Shown: one piece after another, positions 1 to 10,790 of the stretch
Position numbering within the stretch: position 1 is the stretch's first letter
Layout of the letters: each line of letters begins with the position of its first letter
From: CAZEFK01 sp964511405
GTDB taxonomy: Bacteria; Pseudomonadota; Alphaproteobacteria; Elsterales; Elsteraceae
Length of the DNA: 48,501 nucleotides
Assembly: GCA_964511405.1 (NCBI GenBank)
Contig: CAZEFK010000014.1
Coordinates: 1 to 48,501, forward strand
Reading direction: 5' to 3'
The notes under the pieces: generated by a model
The model's input: the letters and a program-made list of their open reading frames with translations, nothing else
The model's database searches: none
Told to the model about the DNA's origin: nothing
Made by a program: the position numbers and the translations under genes

Positions 1-745
1 CGTGCACGATCGACTGCGGATGCACGATGATGTCGATCTGCTCGGACGGAAAGCCGAACAGATAGTGGGCCTCGATCACTTCGAGACCCTTGTTCATCAT
101 CGTCGCGGAGTCGACCGAGATCTTGGCGCCCATCGACCAGTTGGGATGCTTGACCGCCTGCGCGGCCGTGACCGCCGCCAGCTCGGCGGCGGTGCGGCCG
201 CGGAACGGCCCGCCCGAGGCCGTCAGGATGATGCGCTCGACGGTGTCGGCGCGGGCCGCGTCGAAGACCTGGAAGATGGCATTGTGCTCGCTGTCGACCG
301 GCAGCAGCGTGGCGCCGGAGCGGGCGATCTCGGCCATCATCAGCGGGCCCGCCGAGACCAGGCATTCCTTCGACGCAAAGGCGACGGTGGCGCCGCGCTG
401 GATCGCGGCCAGGGTCGGCTCCAGCCCGGCCATGCCGACGATCGCGGCCATCACCAGCTCGGCCGGGCGCCGGGCGGCCTCGACCAGGGCGGCGCTGCCG
501 GCGGCCGCTTCGATGCCGGATCCGGCGAGGGCATCCTTCAACGCGCCATAGGCGGCGGGGTCGGTCACCACCGCCAGCTTCGCCCCCAGCCGGCGGGCCT
601 GCTCGGCCAAGAGGGCGGCGTTGCGATTGGCGGTCAAGGCCACGACCCGGAACCGTTCGGGCGCCCGGCCCACCAAGTCGAGCGTGCTGACGCCGACCGA
701 GCCGGTCGAGCCCAGGACGGTGATGCTGCGCGGCGCTACTGCCAT
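1..745 (-). CDS. dxr: 1-deoxy-D-xylulose 5-phosphate reductoisomerase (partial, N-terminal 248 residues)
   Basis: DXR makes 2-C-methyl-D-erythritol 4-phosphate from DXP with NADPH, the committed step of the MEP isoprenoid pathway in the cytosol. The N-terminus carries the Rossmann motif GSTGSVG (residues 12-18). Further on are the substrate and metal motifs SKECLVSAG, PVDSEHNAIFQ and NKGLEVIEAHYLF, and the HPQSIVH motif just before the window edge. The rest of the gene, including the C-terminal helical domain, lies outside the window. The ATG at 745 overlaps the last 10 bases of cdsA, so translation is probably coupled. Position after uppS and cdsA is the classical alphaproteobacterial order. 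Identity is very secure. Confidence 0.97.
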   Translation of the reverse strand, partial: MAVAPRSITVLGSTGSVGVSTLDLVGRAPERFRVVALTANRNAALLAEQARRLGAKLAVVTDPAAYGALKDALAGSGIEAAAGSAALVEAARRPAELVMAAIVGMAGLEPTLAAIQRGATVAFASKECLVSAGPLMMAEIARSGATLLPVDSEHNAIFQVFDAARADTVERIILTASGGPFRGRTAAELAAVTAAQAVKHPNWSMGAKISVDSATMMNKGLEVIEAHYLFGFPSEQIDIIVHPQSIVH

Positions 746-1581
746 AGGAGGATGCTGCTCCCGGTCCAATAGTTGAGAAGGGCCACAAGGGGGGCGGCAG
801 CGGCAAGACCGTCGACGCGGTCCAGGATGCCGCCATGGCCTGGGATCAGATTGCCGCTATCCTTGACCCCGAAATGGCGTTTCAGCAAGGATTCGCCGAG
901 GTCGCCGCCCTGCGCGGCGATCGCCAGCAGCGCGCTCAGCGGCGCCACCATCAGGGCCGACCCGCCGGCCAACGCCGCGGCCCCGGCGCCGGTTGCGGCC
1001 GCCGCCAGCACGCCGCCGGCCAACCCGGCCCAGGTCTTGTTCGGGCTGATCCGCGGCGCGAGCTTCGGACCACCCAGCCCGCGCCCGGCGGCGTAGGCTC
1101 CGATATCGGTCGCCCAGACCAGCGCCAGCACCCACAGCAGCGTCGCGCGGCCATCGACGGGATCGGCGCGCAGCCAAGCGAGCGCCAGGCATGGCGCGCC
1201 GATGGCGGCCACGCCCAGCCCCAGCAGCGCCGGCGACCGCATGCCCAGCCATGCTCCCACGATGCCAAGCCCGATGGCAGCAGGCGCGAGCAGTCTGACG
1301 CCGAGTGCCAGCCCGCCCGGCGCAAGGCCGGTCGCCAGCACCGCCACGGTCACGCCGACCAGCAGCCAGCAGCCGCGCGTCGCGCCGTGGTCGGCCAGGC
1401 GCCCCCATTCCCACGCCATCAGCACGCCACCCAGCGCCACCAGCAGGTCGAACCAGGGTCGACCCAGCCAAGCCGCCACCAGCGCCGGCGGTGCGAGCAC
1501 CAGCGATGAGGCGATGCGCAGGCGCAGGGCGCGCCGACGCTGGCCGGCGGCGGCGACCGCCGGCTCGGCGTCAACCGGCAA
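736..1581 (-). CDS. cdsA: Phosphatidate cytidylyltransferase (CDP-diglyceride synthase)
   Basis: CdsA forms CDP-diacylglycerol from CTP and phosphatidic acid at the inner membrane, feeding all phospholipid synthesis. The protein is a string of hydrophobic helices. Its C-terminus carries the family signature: KRHFGVKDSGNLIPGHGG followed by ILDRVDGL, and earlier RISPNKTWAG. The start is uncertain. No ATG fits between the uppS stop and the first membrane helix, so I chose the TTG at 1581, which overlaps the uppS end by 11 bases. An in-frame ATG at 1686 would run far into uppS and adds no CdsA-like sequence. Overlaps with uppS and dxr indicate one transcript. Confidence 0.92.
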   Translation of the reverse strand: MPVDAEPAVAAAGQRRRALRLRIASSLVLAPPALVAAWLGRPWFDLLVALGGVLMAWEWGRLADHGATRGCWLLVGVTVAVLATGLAPGGLALGVRLLAPAAIGLGIVGAWLGMRSPALLGLGVAAIGAPCLALAWLRADPVDGRATLLWVLALVWATDIGAYAAGRGLGGPKLAPRISPNKTWAGLAGGVLAAAATGAGAAALAGGSALMVAPLSALLAIAAQGGDLGESLLKRHFGVKDSGNLIPGHGGILDRVDGLAAAAPLVALLNYWTGSSILLWQ

Positions 1582-2320
1582 GGGCCCCGTACCGTCGATG
1601 GCGCCGCTGGAACTCGGCAACCGCCGCTTCGAGATCGGCCTTGGTGAAGTCCGGCCACAGCGTGTCGACGAACAGGAACTCGGCATAGGCCGCCTGCCAC
1701 AGCAGGAAGTTCGACAGACGCTGCTCGCCGCTGGTGCGGATGATCAGATCCGGATCGGGGATGCCGGCCGTGTGCAGAACGGCCTCGACCGCGGCCTCGT
1801 CGATCGCCTCGGGCGGCAAGGCGCCGGCGGCCGCCTGCCGGGCCAGGGCCTGGGCTGCGGCGACGATCTCTTCGCGGGCACCGTAGGACAGGGCCACCAC
1901 CAGCGTCAGGCCGGTGTTGGCGCCCGTCTGCTGCTCGGCCCCGGCGATCAGCGACACGATGTCGGGGGCCAGGCGCCGGCGATTGCCGATCACCTTCAGC
2001 CGCACATTGGCGGCGTGCAGCTCGGCGATCTCGCTGCGCAGATACCAGCGCAGCAGGCCCATGAGGTCGTTGACCTCGTCCAGCGGGCGCTTCCAGTTCT
2101 CGGACGAGAAGCTGTACAGGGTCAGATAGCCGATGCCCAGCTCGGCGGCGGCACGCACGGCCTGGCGCACCGCCTCGGCGCCGCGGCGATGGCCGGCCAG
2201 CCTGGGCAGGCCGCGAGCGCGGGCCCAGCGGCCGTTCCCATCCATGATGATCGCCACATGCCGGGGCGCGCCTCCCGACGCGGCGGGCGCCGGTCCGGCG
2301 CCATCGGTCGGGACAGGCAT
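1571..2320 (-). CDS. uppS: Undecaprenyl (isoprenyl) diphosphate synthase, cis type
   Basis: UppS condenses isopentenyl diphosphate with farnesyl diphosphate to make C55 undecaprenyl diphosphate, the lipid carrier for peptidoglycan and surface glycans. The sequence shows HVAIIMDGNGRWA near the N-terminus (catalytic Asp and phosphate binding) and RTSGEQRLSNFLLWQ near the C-terminus, both diagnostic of cis-prenyltransferases. At about 249 residues it has the family length. The ATG at 2320 has a GAG motif just upstream. A TTG at 2329, overlapping the frr stop, is an alternative adding three residues. It lies 5 bases after frr and overlaps cdsA. Confidence 0.95.
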   Translation of the reverse strand: MPVPTDGAGPAPAASGGAPRHVAIIMDGNGRWARARGLPRLAGHRRGAEAVRQAVRAAAELGIGYLTLYSFSSENWKRPLDEVNDLMGLLRWYLRSEIAELHAANVRLKVIGNRRRLAPDIVSLIAGAEQQTGANTGLTLVVALSYGAREEIVAAAQALARQAAAGALPPEAIDEAAVEAVLHTAGIPDPDLIIRTSGEQRLSNFLLWQAAYAEFLFVDTLWPDFTKADLEAAVAEFQRRHRRYGALAG

Positions 2321-2325
2321 CGTGC

Positions 2326-2883
2326 TCAAACCTGCAGGATTTCCTTTTCCTTGGCGGCGAGCATCTGGTCGACCTGCTTGATGTGGGCGTCGGTGGCGGC
2401 CTGCACGTCGTCACTCAGGCGGCGATGCTCGTCCTGGGTGATGTCGCCGTCCTTCTCGGCCTTCTTCAACAGCTCCATGCCGTCACGCCGGACATTGCGC
2501 ACCGAGACGCGGGCGTGCTCGGCATATTTGCCGGCGAGCTTGGCCAGCTCCTGCCGGCGTTCCTGGTTGAGGTCGGGGATCCGCAGGCGGATCGTCTGGC
2601 CCTCGGTCTGTGGATTGAGGCCGAGGCCGGCTTCGTGGATCGCCTTCTCGACCAGCTTGACCTGGCTGCGGTCCCAGACTTGGACGCTGATCAGCCGCGG
2701 CTCGGGCACGCTGACGGTGGCAAGCTGGCTCAACGGCATGTTGGCGCCATAGACCTCGACATGGACGGGGTCCAGCAGGTTCGCCGACGCCCGCCCGGTG
2801 CGCAGCCCCCCGAACTCCTTGCGCAAGGTCTCCAGGGCGCCGTCCATCCGACGCTTCACATCCTTCAGATCCGGCTGAGCCAT
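2326..2883 (-). CDS. frr: Ribosome recycling factor
   Basis: RRF works with EF-G to split post-termination ribosomes. The 185-residue length is exactly the family size. The sequence has the three-helix-bundle pattern, with LRTGRASANLLDPVHVEVYG at the N-terminal helix and hinge and ISVQVWDRS and LNPQTEGQTIRLRIP in the beta domain. The gene normally follows pyrH; here it directly follows tsf across a 63-base gap containing a GC-rich hairpin. It has a GGGAGAG ribosome-binding site before the ATG at 2883. The uppS gene follows immediately. Confidence 0.97.
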   Translation of the reverse strand: MAQPDLKDVKRRMDGALETLRKEFGGLRTGRASANLLDPVHVEVYGANMPLSQLATVSVPEPRLISVQVWDRSQVKLVEKAIHEAGLGLNPQTEGQTIRLRIPDLNQERRQELAKLAGKYAEHARVSVRNVRRDGMELLKKAEKDGDITQDEHRRLSDDVQAATDAHIKQVDQMLAAKEKEILQV

Positions 2884-2905
2884 CGCCGCTCTCCCTGTCT
2901 CACGA

Positions 2906-2930
2906 GGCCCGGGCGGCCGCCGCCCGGGCC
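2906..2930 (-). other. GC-rich hairpin between tsf and frr
   Basis: A perfect 10-bp inverted repeat (GGCCCGGGCG / CGCCCGGGCC) with a 5-base loop fills most of the tsf-frr gap. Neither strand has a following T run, so it is not a classical intrinsic terminator. It could be an RNA-processing, pausing or mRNA-stabilising structure. It stands where pyrH would normally be. Confidence 0.55.
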
Positions 2931-2946
2931 CGACGTCCGTTTCTTC

Positions 2947-3903
2947 TTACGCCGTCGGCTGGTCGTCCGCATCCGGCTTGGCGATGCCGGCCTGCGCCGC
3001 CACCTCGGCGGCGAAATCGGACTTCTCCCGCTCGATCCCTTCGCCCAGCTGGAAACGCACGAAGCCGGCCAGCGCCACCGGATGGCCGGCCTCCTTGGAG
3101 ACCTTGGCGACGACATCGCGCACCCGGCTCTCGCCGTCGACGACGTAGACCTGCTCCAGCAGCACCACTTCCTCGTAGAACTTGCGCAGGCGGCCCTCGA
3201 CCATCTTCTCGGCGATCGCGGCCGGCTTGCCGCTGGCGATCGCCTGTTCCTTCAGCACCGAGCGCTCGCGCTCGACGGCGGCGGGATCGATCGAGCCGAC
3301 GTCGAGCGACATCGGGTTGGCCGCCGCGATGTGCATCGCCACGCCGCGGCCGAGCGCGGTCAGGGCGTCGGCCTCGCCGGCCGACTCGACGCCGACCAGC
3401 ACGCCGATCTTGCCCAGCCCGGGGGCCAGGGCGTTGTGGACGTAGCTCAGCACCACGCCCGTCTCCACCGCGACCTTGGCGACCCGGCGCAGCGACATGT
3501 TCTCGCCGATGGTGGCGACCAGCTGGGTCAGCTCGTCGGCGACCGTGCGGCCGGACGGCAGAGTTGCGGCCTTCAGCGCCTCGACGTCGGCCGGCTGGGT
3601 CAGCGCGAGCTGCGCGACGGCGCTGACGAAGCCCTGGAACTGCTCGTTGCGGCCGACGAAGTCGGTCTCGGAGTTGACCTCGACCACGGCCCCGACCGGG
3701 CCGGCCACGGCGACGCCGACCAGGCCCTCGGCCGCCACGCGCCCGGCCTTCTTGGCCGCAGCCGCAAGGCCCTTCTTGCGCAGCCAATCGACCGCCGCCT
3801 CCAGGTCGCCGGCGGTCTCGCCCAGCGCCTTCTTGCAATCCATCATGCCGGCGCCGGTCTTCTCGCGCAGTTCCTTGACCAGCGCCGCGGTGATCTCGGC
3901 CAT
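2947..3903 (-). CDS. tsf: Translation elongation factor Ts
   Basis: EF-Ts exchanges GDP for GTP on EF-Tu. The N-terminal UBA-like domain contains TGAGMMDCKKAL. The core shows NSETDFVGRN, the Asp-Phe motif that intrudes into EF-Tu. The C-terminal dimerisation-type domain ends near residue 318, in the normal range of about 280-320. The ATG at 3903 begins MAEITAALVKELREKTG, typical of alphaproteobacteria. It sits 72 bases downstream of rpsB, with a strong hairpin in that gap, and upstream of frr. Confidence 0.97.
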   Translation of the reverse strand: MAEITAALVKELREKTGAGMMDCKKALGETAGDLEAAVDWLRKKGLAAAAKKAGRVAAEGLVGVAVAGPVGAVVEVNSETDFVGRNEQFQGFVSAVAQLALTQPADVEALKAATLPSGRTVADELTQLVATIGENMSLRRVAKVAVETGVVLSYVHNALAPGLGKIGVLVGVESAGEADALTALGRGVAMHIAAANPMSLDVGSIDPAAVERERSVLKEQAIASGKPAAIAEKMVEGRLRKFYEEVVLLEQVYVVDGESRVRDVVAKVSKEAGHPVALAGFVRFQLGEGIEREKSDFAAEVAAQAGIAKPDADDQPTA

Positions 3904-3939
3904 CGTTCAAACCCTCGTCAAAAAATCGTGACGCAGCCA

Positions 3940-3960
3940 GGCGGGGTGCTGCACCCCGCC
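3940..3960 (-). other. Hairpin in the rpsB-tsf intergenic region (possible attenuator)
   Basis: An almost continuous palindrome, with arms GGCGGGGTGC and GCACCCCGCC around one base, lies just after rpsB. On the transcribed strand a run of six T residues follows about 15 bases later. That distance is long for an efficient intrinsic terminator, so partial attenuation or RNA processing between rpsB and tsf is more likely. This role is inference. Confidence 0.5.
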
Positions 3961-3975
3961 CCTGTGAACCGGTGC

Positions 3976-4797
3976 TCAGGCCGAGGGCTGCTCCGCCGCG
4001 GCAGGTGCCGCCTCGGGCGCCGCCTCGACCACAGCCGCCGCTTCGTCCGGCGCTTCGACCTCGTCGCCGGATTCCTCGCTCTCGCCGATGTCGATGCCGG
4101 AGGCCACGGCTTCCTGCTGCAGGCCGGCCAGGACCGCCCGGCTGATCAGGTCGCAGTAGGTATCGATGGCCCGCAGCGCGTCATCGTTGCCCGGGATCGG
4201 ATAGGCGACGCCCTCGGGATCGGAGTTGCTGTCGAGCACCGCCACCACCGGGATGTTGAGGCGGGTCGCCTCCTGCACGGCGATCGCTTCCTTGTTGGTG
4301 TCAATGATGAACAGGATGTCGGGCAGGCCGCCCATCTCCTTGATGCCGCCCAGCGCGCGCTCCAGCTTCTCGGCCTCGCGCGTCAGGTTCAGCAGCTCCT
4401 TCTTGGTCAGGCCGATCTTCTCCTGAGCCAACTGCTCCTCGAGCTCGCGCAGCCGGCGGATCGACTGCGAGATCGTCTTGAAGTTGGTCAGCATGCCGCC
4501 GAGCCAGCGGTGGTTCACGTAGTACTGGCCGCAGCGCTTGGCCGCGTCGGCGATGCGCTCGGCGGCCTGGCGCTTGGTGCCGACGAACAGCACGCGGCCG
4601 CCGCCGGCGACAGTGTCGCGCACCGCATTCATGGCGCGGAACAGGAGCGGCACGGTCTGCTCCAGGTCGATGACATGGATGCCGTTGCGCACGCCGAAGA
4701 TGTACGGCGCCATCTTGGGGTTCCAGCGCCGGGTGTGGTGGCCGAAATGGACGCCGGCTTCCAAGAGCTGGCGCATCGTGAAGGTCGGGACGGACAT
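3976..4797 (-). CDS. rpsB: 30S ribosomal protein S2
   Basis: S2 assembles late on the 30S subunit near the 16S 3' domain and helps recruit S1. Family motifs are clear: LLEAGVHFGHHTRRWNPKM at the N-terminus, LFVGTKRQA, NHRWLGGMLTNFKTI, and DILFIIDTNKEAIAVQEA. I chose the ATG at 4797 (MSVPTFTMRQ) because it has an AAGGAAC ribosome-binding site and matches family N-termini; the 50 in-frame residues upstream look non-coding. The last 35-40 residues form a Glu/Ala-rich acidic tail, a common alphaproteobacterial extension. It heads the rpsB-tsf-frr-uppS-cdsA-dxr run. Confidence 0.97.
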   Translation of the reverse strand: MSVPTFTMRQLLEAGVHFGHHTRRWNPKMAPYIFGVRNGIHVIDLEQTVPLLFRAMNAVRDTVAGGGRVLFVGTKRQAAERIADAAKRCGQYYVNHRWLGGMLTNFKTISQSIRRLRELEEQLAQEKIGLTKKELLNLTREAEKLERALGGIKEMGGLPDILFIIDTNKEAIAVQEATRLNIPVVAVLDSNSDPEGVAYPIPGNDDALRAIDTYCDLISRAVLAGLQQEAVASGIDIGESEESGDEVEAPDEAAAVVEAAPEAAPAAAEQPSA

Positions 4798-4989
4798 GAT
4801 CTGTTCCTTTTCCGGTTGGTCCGCCGCGGGGAGTGGTTCGTTGCCGAACACCGGAGCGAGCCGCCGACCGACAAAGCCGGCGGACCGCGTGAACCCGCGT
4901 GTGAAGTTGGGGCGAAGGCTCTTAGCCCCCTCCCCGCAGGAAAGCAATCGCGAAAGTGTTGCGGCTAAGGTGGGGGTGGGCGCCCCGGG
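4798..4989 (-). promoter_or_regulatory. rpsB leader and probable promoter region
   Basis: This 192-base gap separates the dnaE stop from rpsB and must hold the rpsB promoter and 5' leader. On the minus strand a TTGCTT box is followed 17 bases later by TAAGAG, a weak sigma70-like match. The long leader could carry S2 autoregulation, as known for rpsB in enteric bacteria. No specific fold was recognised. Confidence 0.35.
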
Positions 4990-8427
<3,438 letters not shown>

Positions 8428-8511
8428 AGGGCGATCTTGGCCCGGCGCTGCGGCGCCTGCCAACCGCCAGCGGCGCGGGGCCCGGCTGGGGCCAGTCCGG
8501 ACGGCCGGTCG

Positions 8512-9660
8512 TCAGCGCCAGTCGGCGAGCACGGCGCGCGCGATTCGCACGGCGTCGGCGATCGTGCGGATGCCCGCATGGTCGCCGTTCACCACCAGCT
8601 TGGGCGCGCCGTCGGCGCCGCGCTGCAGCCCGCCGCGCGCCACGGCGCCGGTGGCCGGCCGCGGCGGCAGCCGCCCCGGGTCCAGCGCCAGGCCATGCTG
8701 GGCCGCCAGCCGTTCCAGGTCGGCCAGGCCACGGTCATAGGCGTCCGGGCCGCGGGCGAGGCCCTGCATGACCTGGGCAGCCACGCCGCCGAGGTCCAGC
8801 GACGGCCCGTCGGCCCCCGGGAACAGCAGCGCCTTGGCCCCCAGCAGGGCGTTGGCGATCACCAGCTCCAGCGTGGTCGAGGGCGGCAGCAGCGGATCCC
8901 AGCCGGCTGCCGCCGTCGCGCGCTCGAACTCGGCGCGCGGCCCCGAGGCCGAGACGTCGTGGAAGAACGCGGCGCCGATGCTGTTGCCCGAGCTGCCGCG
9001 CACCGACAGCGGCCGGTTCAGGCGGACGAAGGTCCGGGTCAAGTGCAGGTTCACCACCGCCGAATGAACGTCCGGCAGCGCCGTCGCGAAATAGCGGCCC
9101 CAGCGGGCGCAGGCGGTCTCGACCAGCCGCCGGTGGACGACTGCGCTGTAGATCGAGGGCGCGGCGAGCACGCTGATCTGGCCGGCATACAGCGCCGCCA
9201 GCACCAGGCCGGACTCGTAATGCTCGGCGCCCACCTGCTCGGCCAGGGCGCCCAGGATCAGCCGGTTGCGCAGCCCGGGCTCGGCGACACTGGGCCAGCC
9301 ATAGTCGGGCGGTGTCCAGGCGATCACCTCGGGCTCGCCGAACGCCGCCGCCACCTGCATCGCCAGCGCCGCGGCATCGGCCAGGAGGCCGTCGTCGTCG
9401 CCCAGCACCGTCAGGTAGCGGCCGCTGCAGCGCCTGAGCCCGGCCTCCCAATTCTCGGTCATGGGCAGCAGCTCGGCCGACTCGGCATAGACCACGCGGC
9501 GGTCGCCGGCGGCTTCGACGATGGCCCGGGTCGCGGGATCGGCGCCGTTGTTCTGGACGACGATCTCGACCGGATGGTCCTGGGCCAGGGCGGTGGCGAA
9601 CGCATGCTCGAACGTGTCGGGGCGGGCACGGGTCGGGATCAGGATCGACAGATCGATCAT
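8512..9660 (-). CDS. GT2-family glycosyltransferase
   Basis: This 382-residue protein starts MIDLSILIPTRARPDTF, the nucleotide-binding strand of GT-A fold transferases. It continues with IVVQNNGADPATR and YLTVLGDDDGLL, the latter giving the metal-binding DxD-like acidic cluster near residue 90. No membrane segment is apparent, so it is probably cytosolic or peripheral. The sugar and acceptor cannot be read from sequence. The ATG at 9660 shares one base with the stop of the upstream GT4 gene (TGATG), so the two are translationally coupled and probably act on one glycan. dnaE follows 84 bases downstream. Confidence 0.82.
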   Translation of the reverse strand: MIDLSILIPTRARPDTFEHAFATALAQDHPVEIVVQNNGADPATRAIVEAAGDRRVVYAESAELLPMTENWEAGLRRCSGRYLTVLGDDDGLLADAAALAMQVAAAFGEPEVIAWTPPDYGWPSVAEPGLRNRLILGALAEQVGAEHYESGLVLAALYAGQISVLAAPSIYSAVVHRRLVETACARWGRYFATALPDVHSAVVNLHLTRTFVRLNRPLSVRGSSGNSIGAAFFHDVSASGPRAEFERATAAAGWDPLLPPSTTLELVIANALLGAKALLFPGADGPSLDLGGVAAQVMQGLARGPDAYDRGLADLERLAAQHGLALDPGRLPPRPATGAVARGGLQRGADGAPKLVVNGDHAGIRTIADAVRIARAVLADWR

Positions 9661-10772
9661 CAGCCGATCCCGGCCAGCCGGCCGAGCCAGGCCGTCCATT
9701 CGTCCGCGCGGCGGGCCCAGCTGTTCTCGGCGATGGCATAGGCCACCTGCGCCTGCAGGCGCGCCTCCGTCGCCGCCGGCTCCGATTGCCGGTCGGCGAG
9801 CTGCTGGACCACCTGCTCGGCGAAGGCCTCGGCGTGGGCGGTGGGATCCTCCGGCGGCGCCATCAGCCGGGCGAAGCCGGCCGTGGTCTCCGGCAGCGCG
9901 CCGAGGTCGCTGGTCACCACCAGGCAGCCGGCGGCCATGGCCTCCATCACCGCGATGCACGACGTCTCGGCGAAGATATTGGGATAGGCGAGCATGGTCG
10001 CGCCGCGCAGGGCCTGAGCCAGCGCCGGTTGGGCGACCGAACCGTGGAAGGTGACGCCGGGCAGCGTGCGGGCGAGGTCGTAGAGCGGCCGGAACGGGTC
10101 GTCGGCGATGTTGTAGACCGCCATGCTGCTGAAGATCTCCAGCCGCGCATCCGGGACCGCCATGCGGATCCGGACGAACGCGGCCAGCAGCCGGTCGAGG
10201 CCCCGGAAGGGCGTGCTGGTGTAGCACAGCGTCGCCGGTCCGGCCTTGGCTGGCAGGATCGGTCCGTCGCCGAACAGATCGGCAAAGGCCGGGCCGATGG
10301 CGTTGCGCAACACGCCGACGCGCGCCGGATCGAGGCCAAAGGTCTCGATGAAGCATGCCGCCTGCCAGTTGCTGACCAGGGCGACGCCGTCGAGCAGGGC
10401 GCGGATCTCGGGCTGGACCAGGTTGGACACGGCCGGCTGGTCGTGAGCGTGGCCGGTCCACAGCACCAGCTTGGCCTCGGGCCGGCAGGCGGCCTTGAGC
10501 TCGGCCAGCATGGCGTGGACGACGCCGCTCACCAGCACCACGCAGTCGGTGCGGCGCAGGATGCCGTCTTCCATGCCCCGGATCGGCTCACAGCGGACGC
10601 CGCGCACCAGCTTGCGCTCGCTCGACCGGTTGGCCAGCGTCACTTGGTGCCCCCGCTCAGCCAGCGCCGCCGCCAGGTAGCATGTCGCGGACTGCGAGCC
10701 GCCCAGCGGCTGGCGCAGCGGCGTGTCGGGATCGTACGCCCAGCCGGTGGCGTCGATGAAGACGATGTCCAT
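9660..10772 (-). CDS. GT4-type (GT-B fold) glycosyltransferase
   Basis: This 370-residue protein looks like a retaining GT-B transferase. An N-terminal domain has a PLGGSQSATCYLAAALAERG glycine loop. A linker holds VGVLRNAIGPAF, and a C-terminal nucleotide-sugar domain has TSTPFRGLDRLLAAF, then AYPNIFAETSCIAVMEAMAAG with the conserved Glu of the EX7E region. I chose the ATG at 10772 (MDIVFIDATG); a GTG at 10784 is possible. The hybrid kinase gene ends 18 bases upstream and the GT2 gene overlaps its stop, suggesting an operon. Donor and acceptor are unknown. Confidence 0.8.
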   Translation of the reverse strand: MDIVFIDATGWAYDPDTPLRQPLGGSQSATCYLAAALAERGHQVTLANRSSERKLVRGVRCEPIRGMEDGILRRTDCVVLVSGVVHAMLAELKAACRPEAKLVLWTGHAHDQPAVSNLVQPEIRALLDGVALVSNWQAACFIETFGLDPARVGVLRNAIGPAFADLFGDGPILPAKAGPATLCYTSTPFRGLDRLLAAFVRIRMAVPDARLEIFSSMAVYNIADDPFRPLYDLARTLPGVTFHGSVAQPALAQALRGATMLAYPNIFAETSCIAVMEAMAAGCLVVTSDLGALPETTAGFARLMAPPEDPTAHAEAFAEQVVQQLADRQSEPAATEARLQAQVAYAIAENSWARRADEWTAWLGRLAGIG

Positions 10773-10790
10773 GATCGCCCGCACTCTAGC

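Noticed and set aside
2383..4968. Long open frame on the plus strand (861 codons) opposite frr, tsf and rpsB
   Set aside because: It is a frame shadow of the well-identified minus-strand genes in GC-rich DNA; its composition (His, Asp, Arg, Gly-rich) has no domain.
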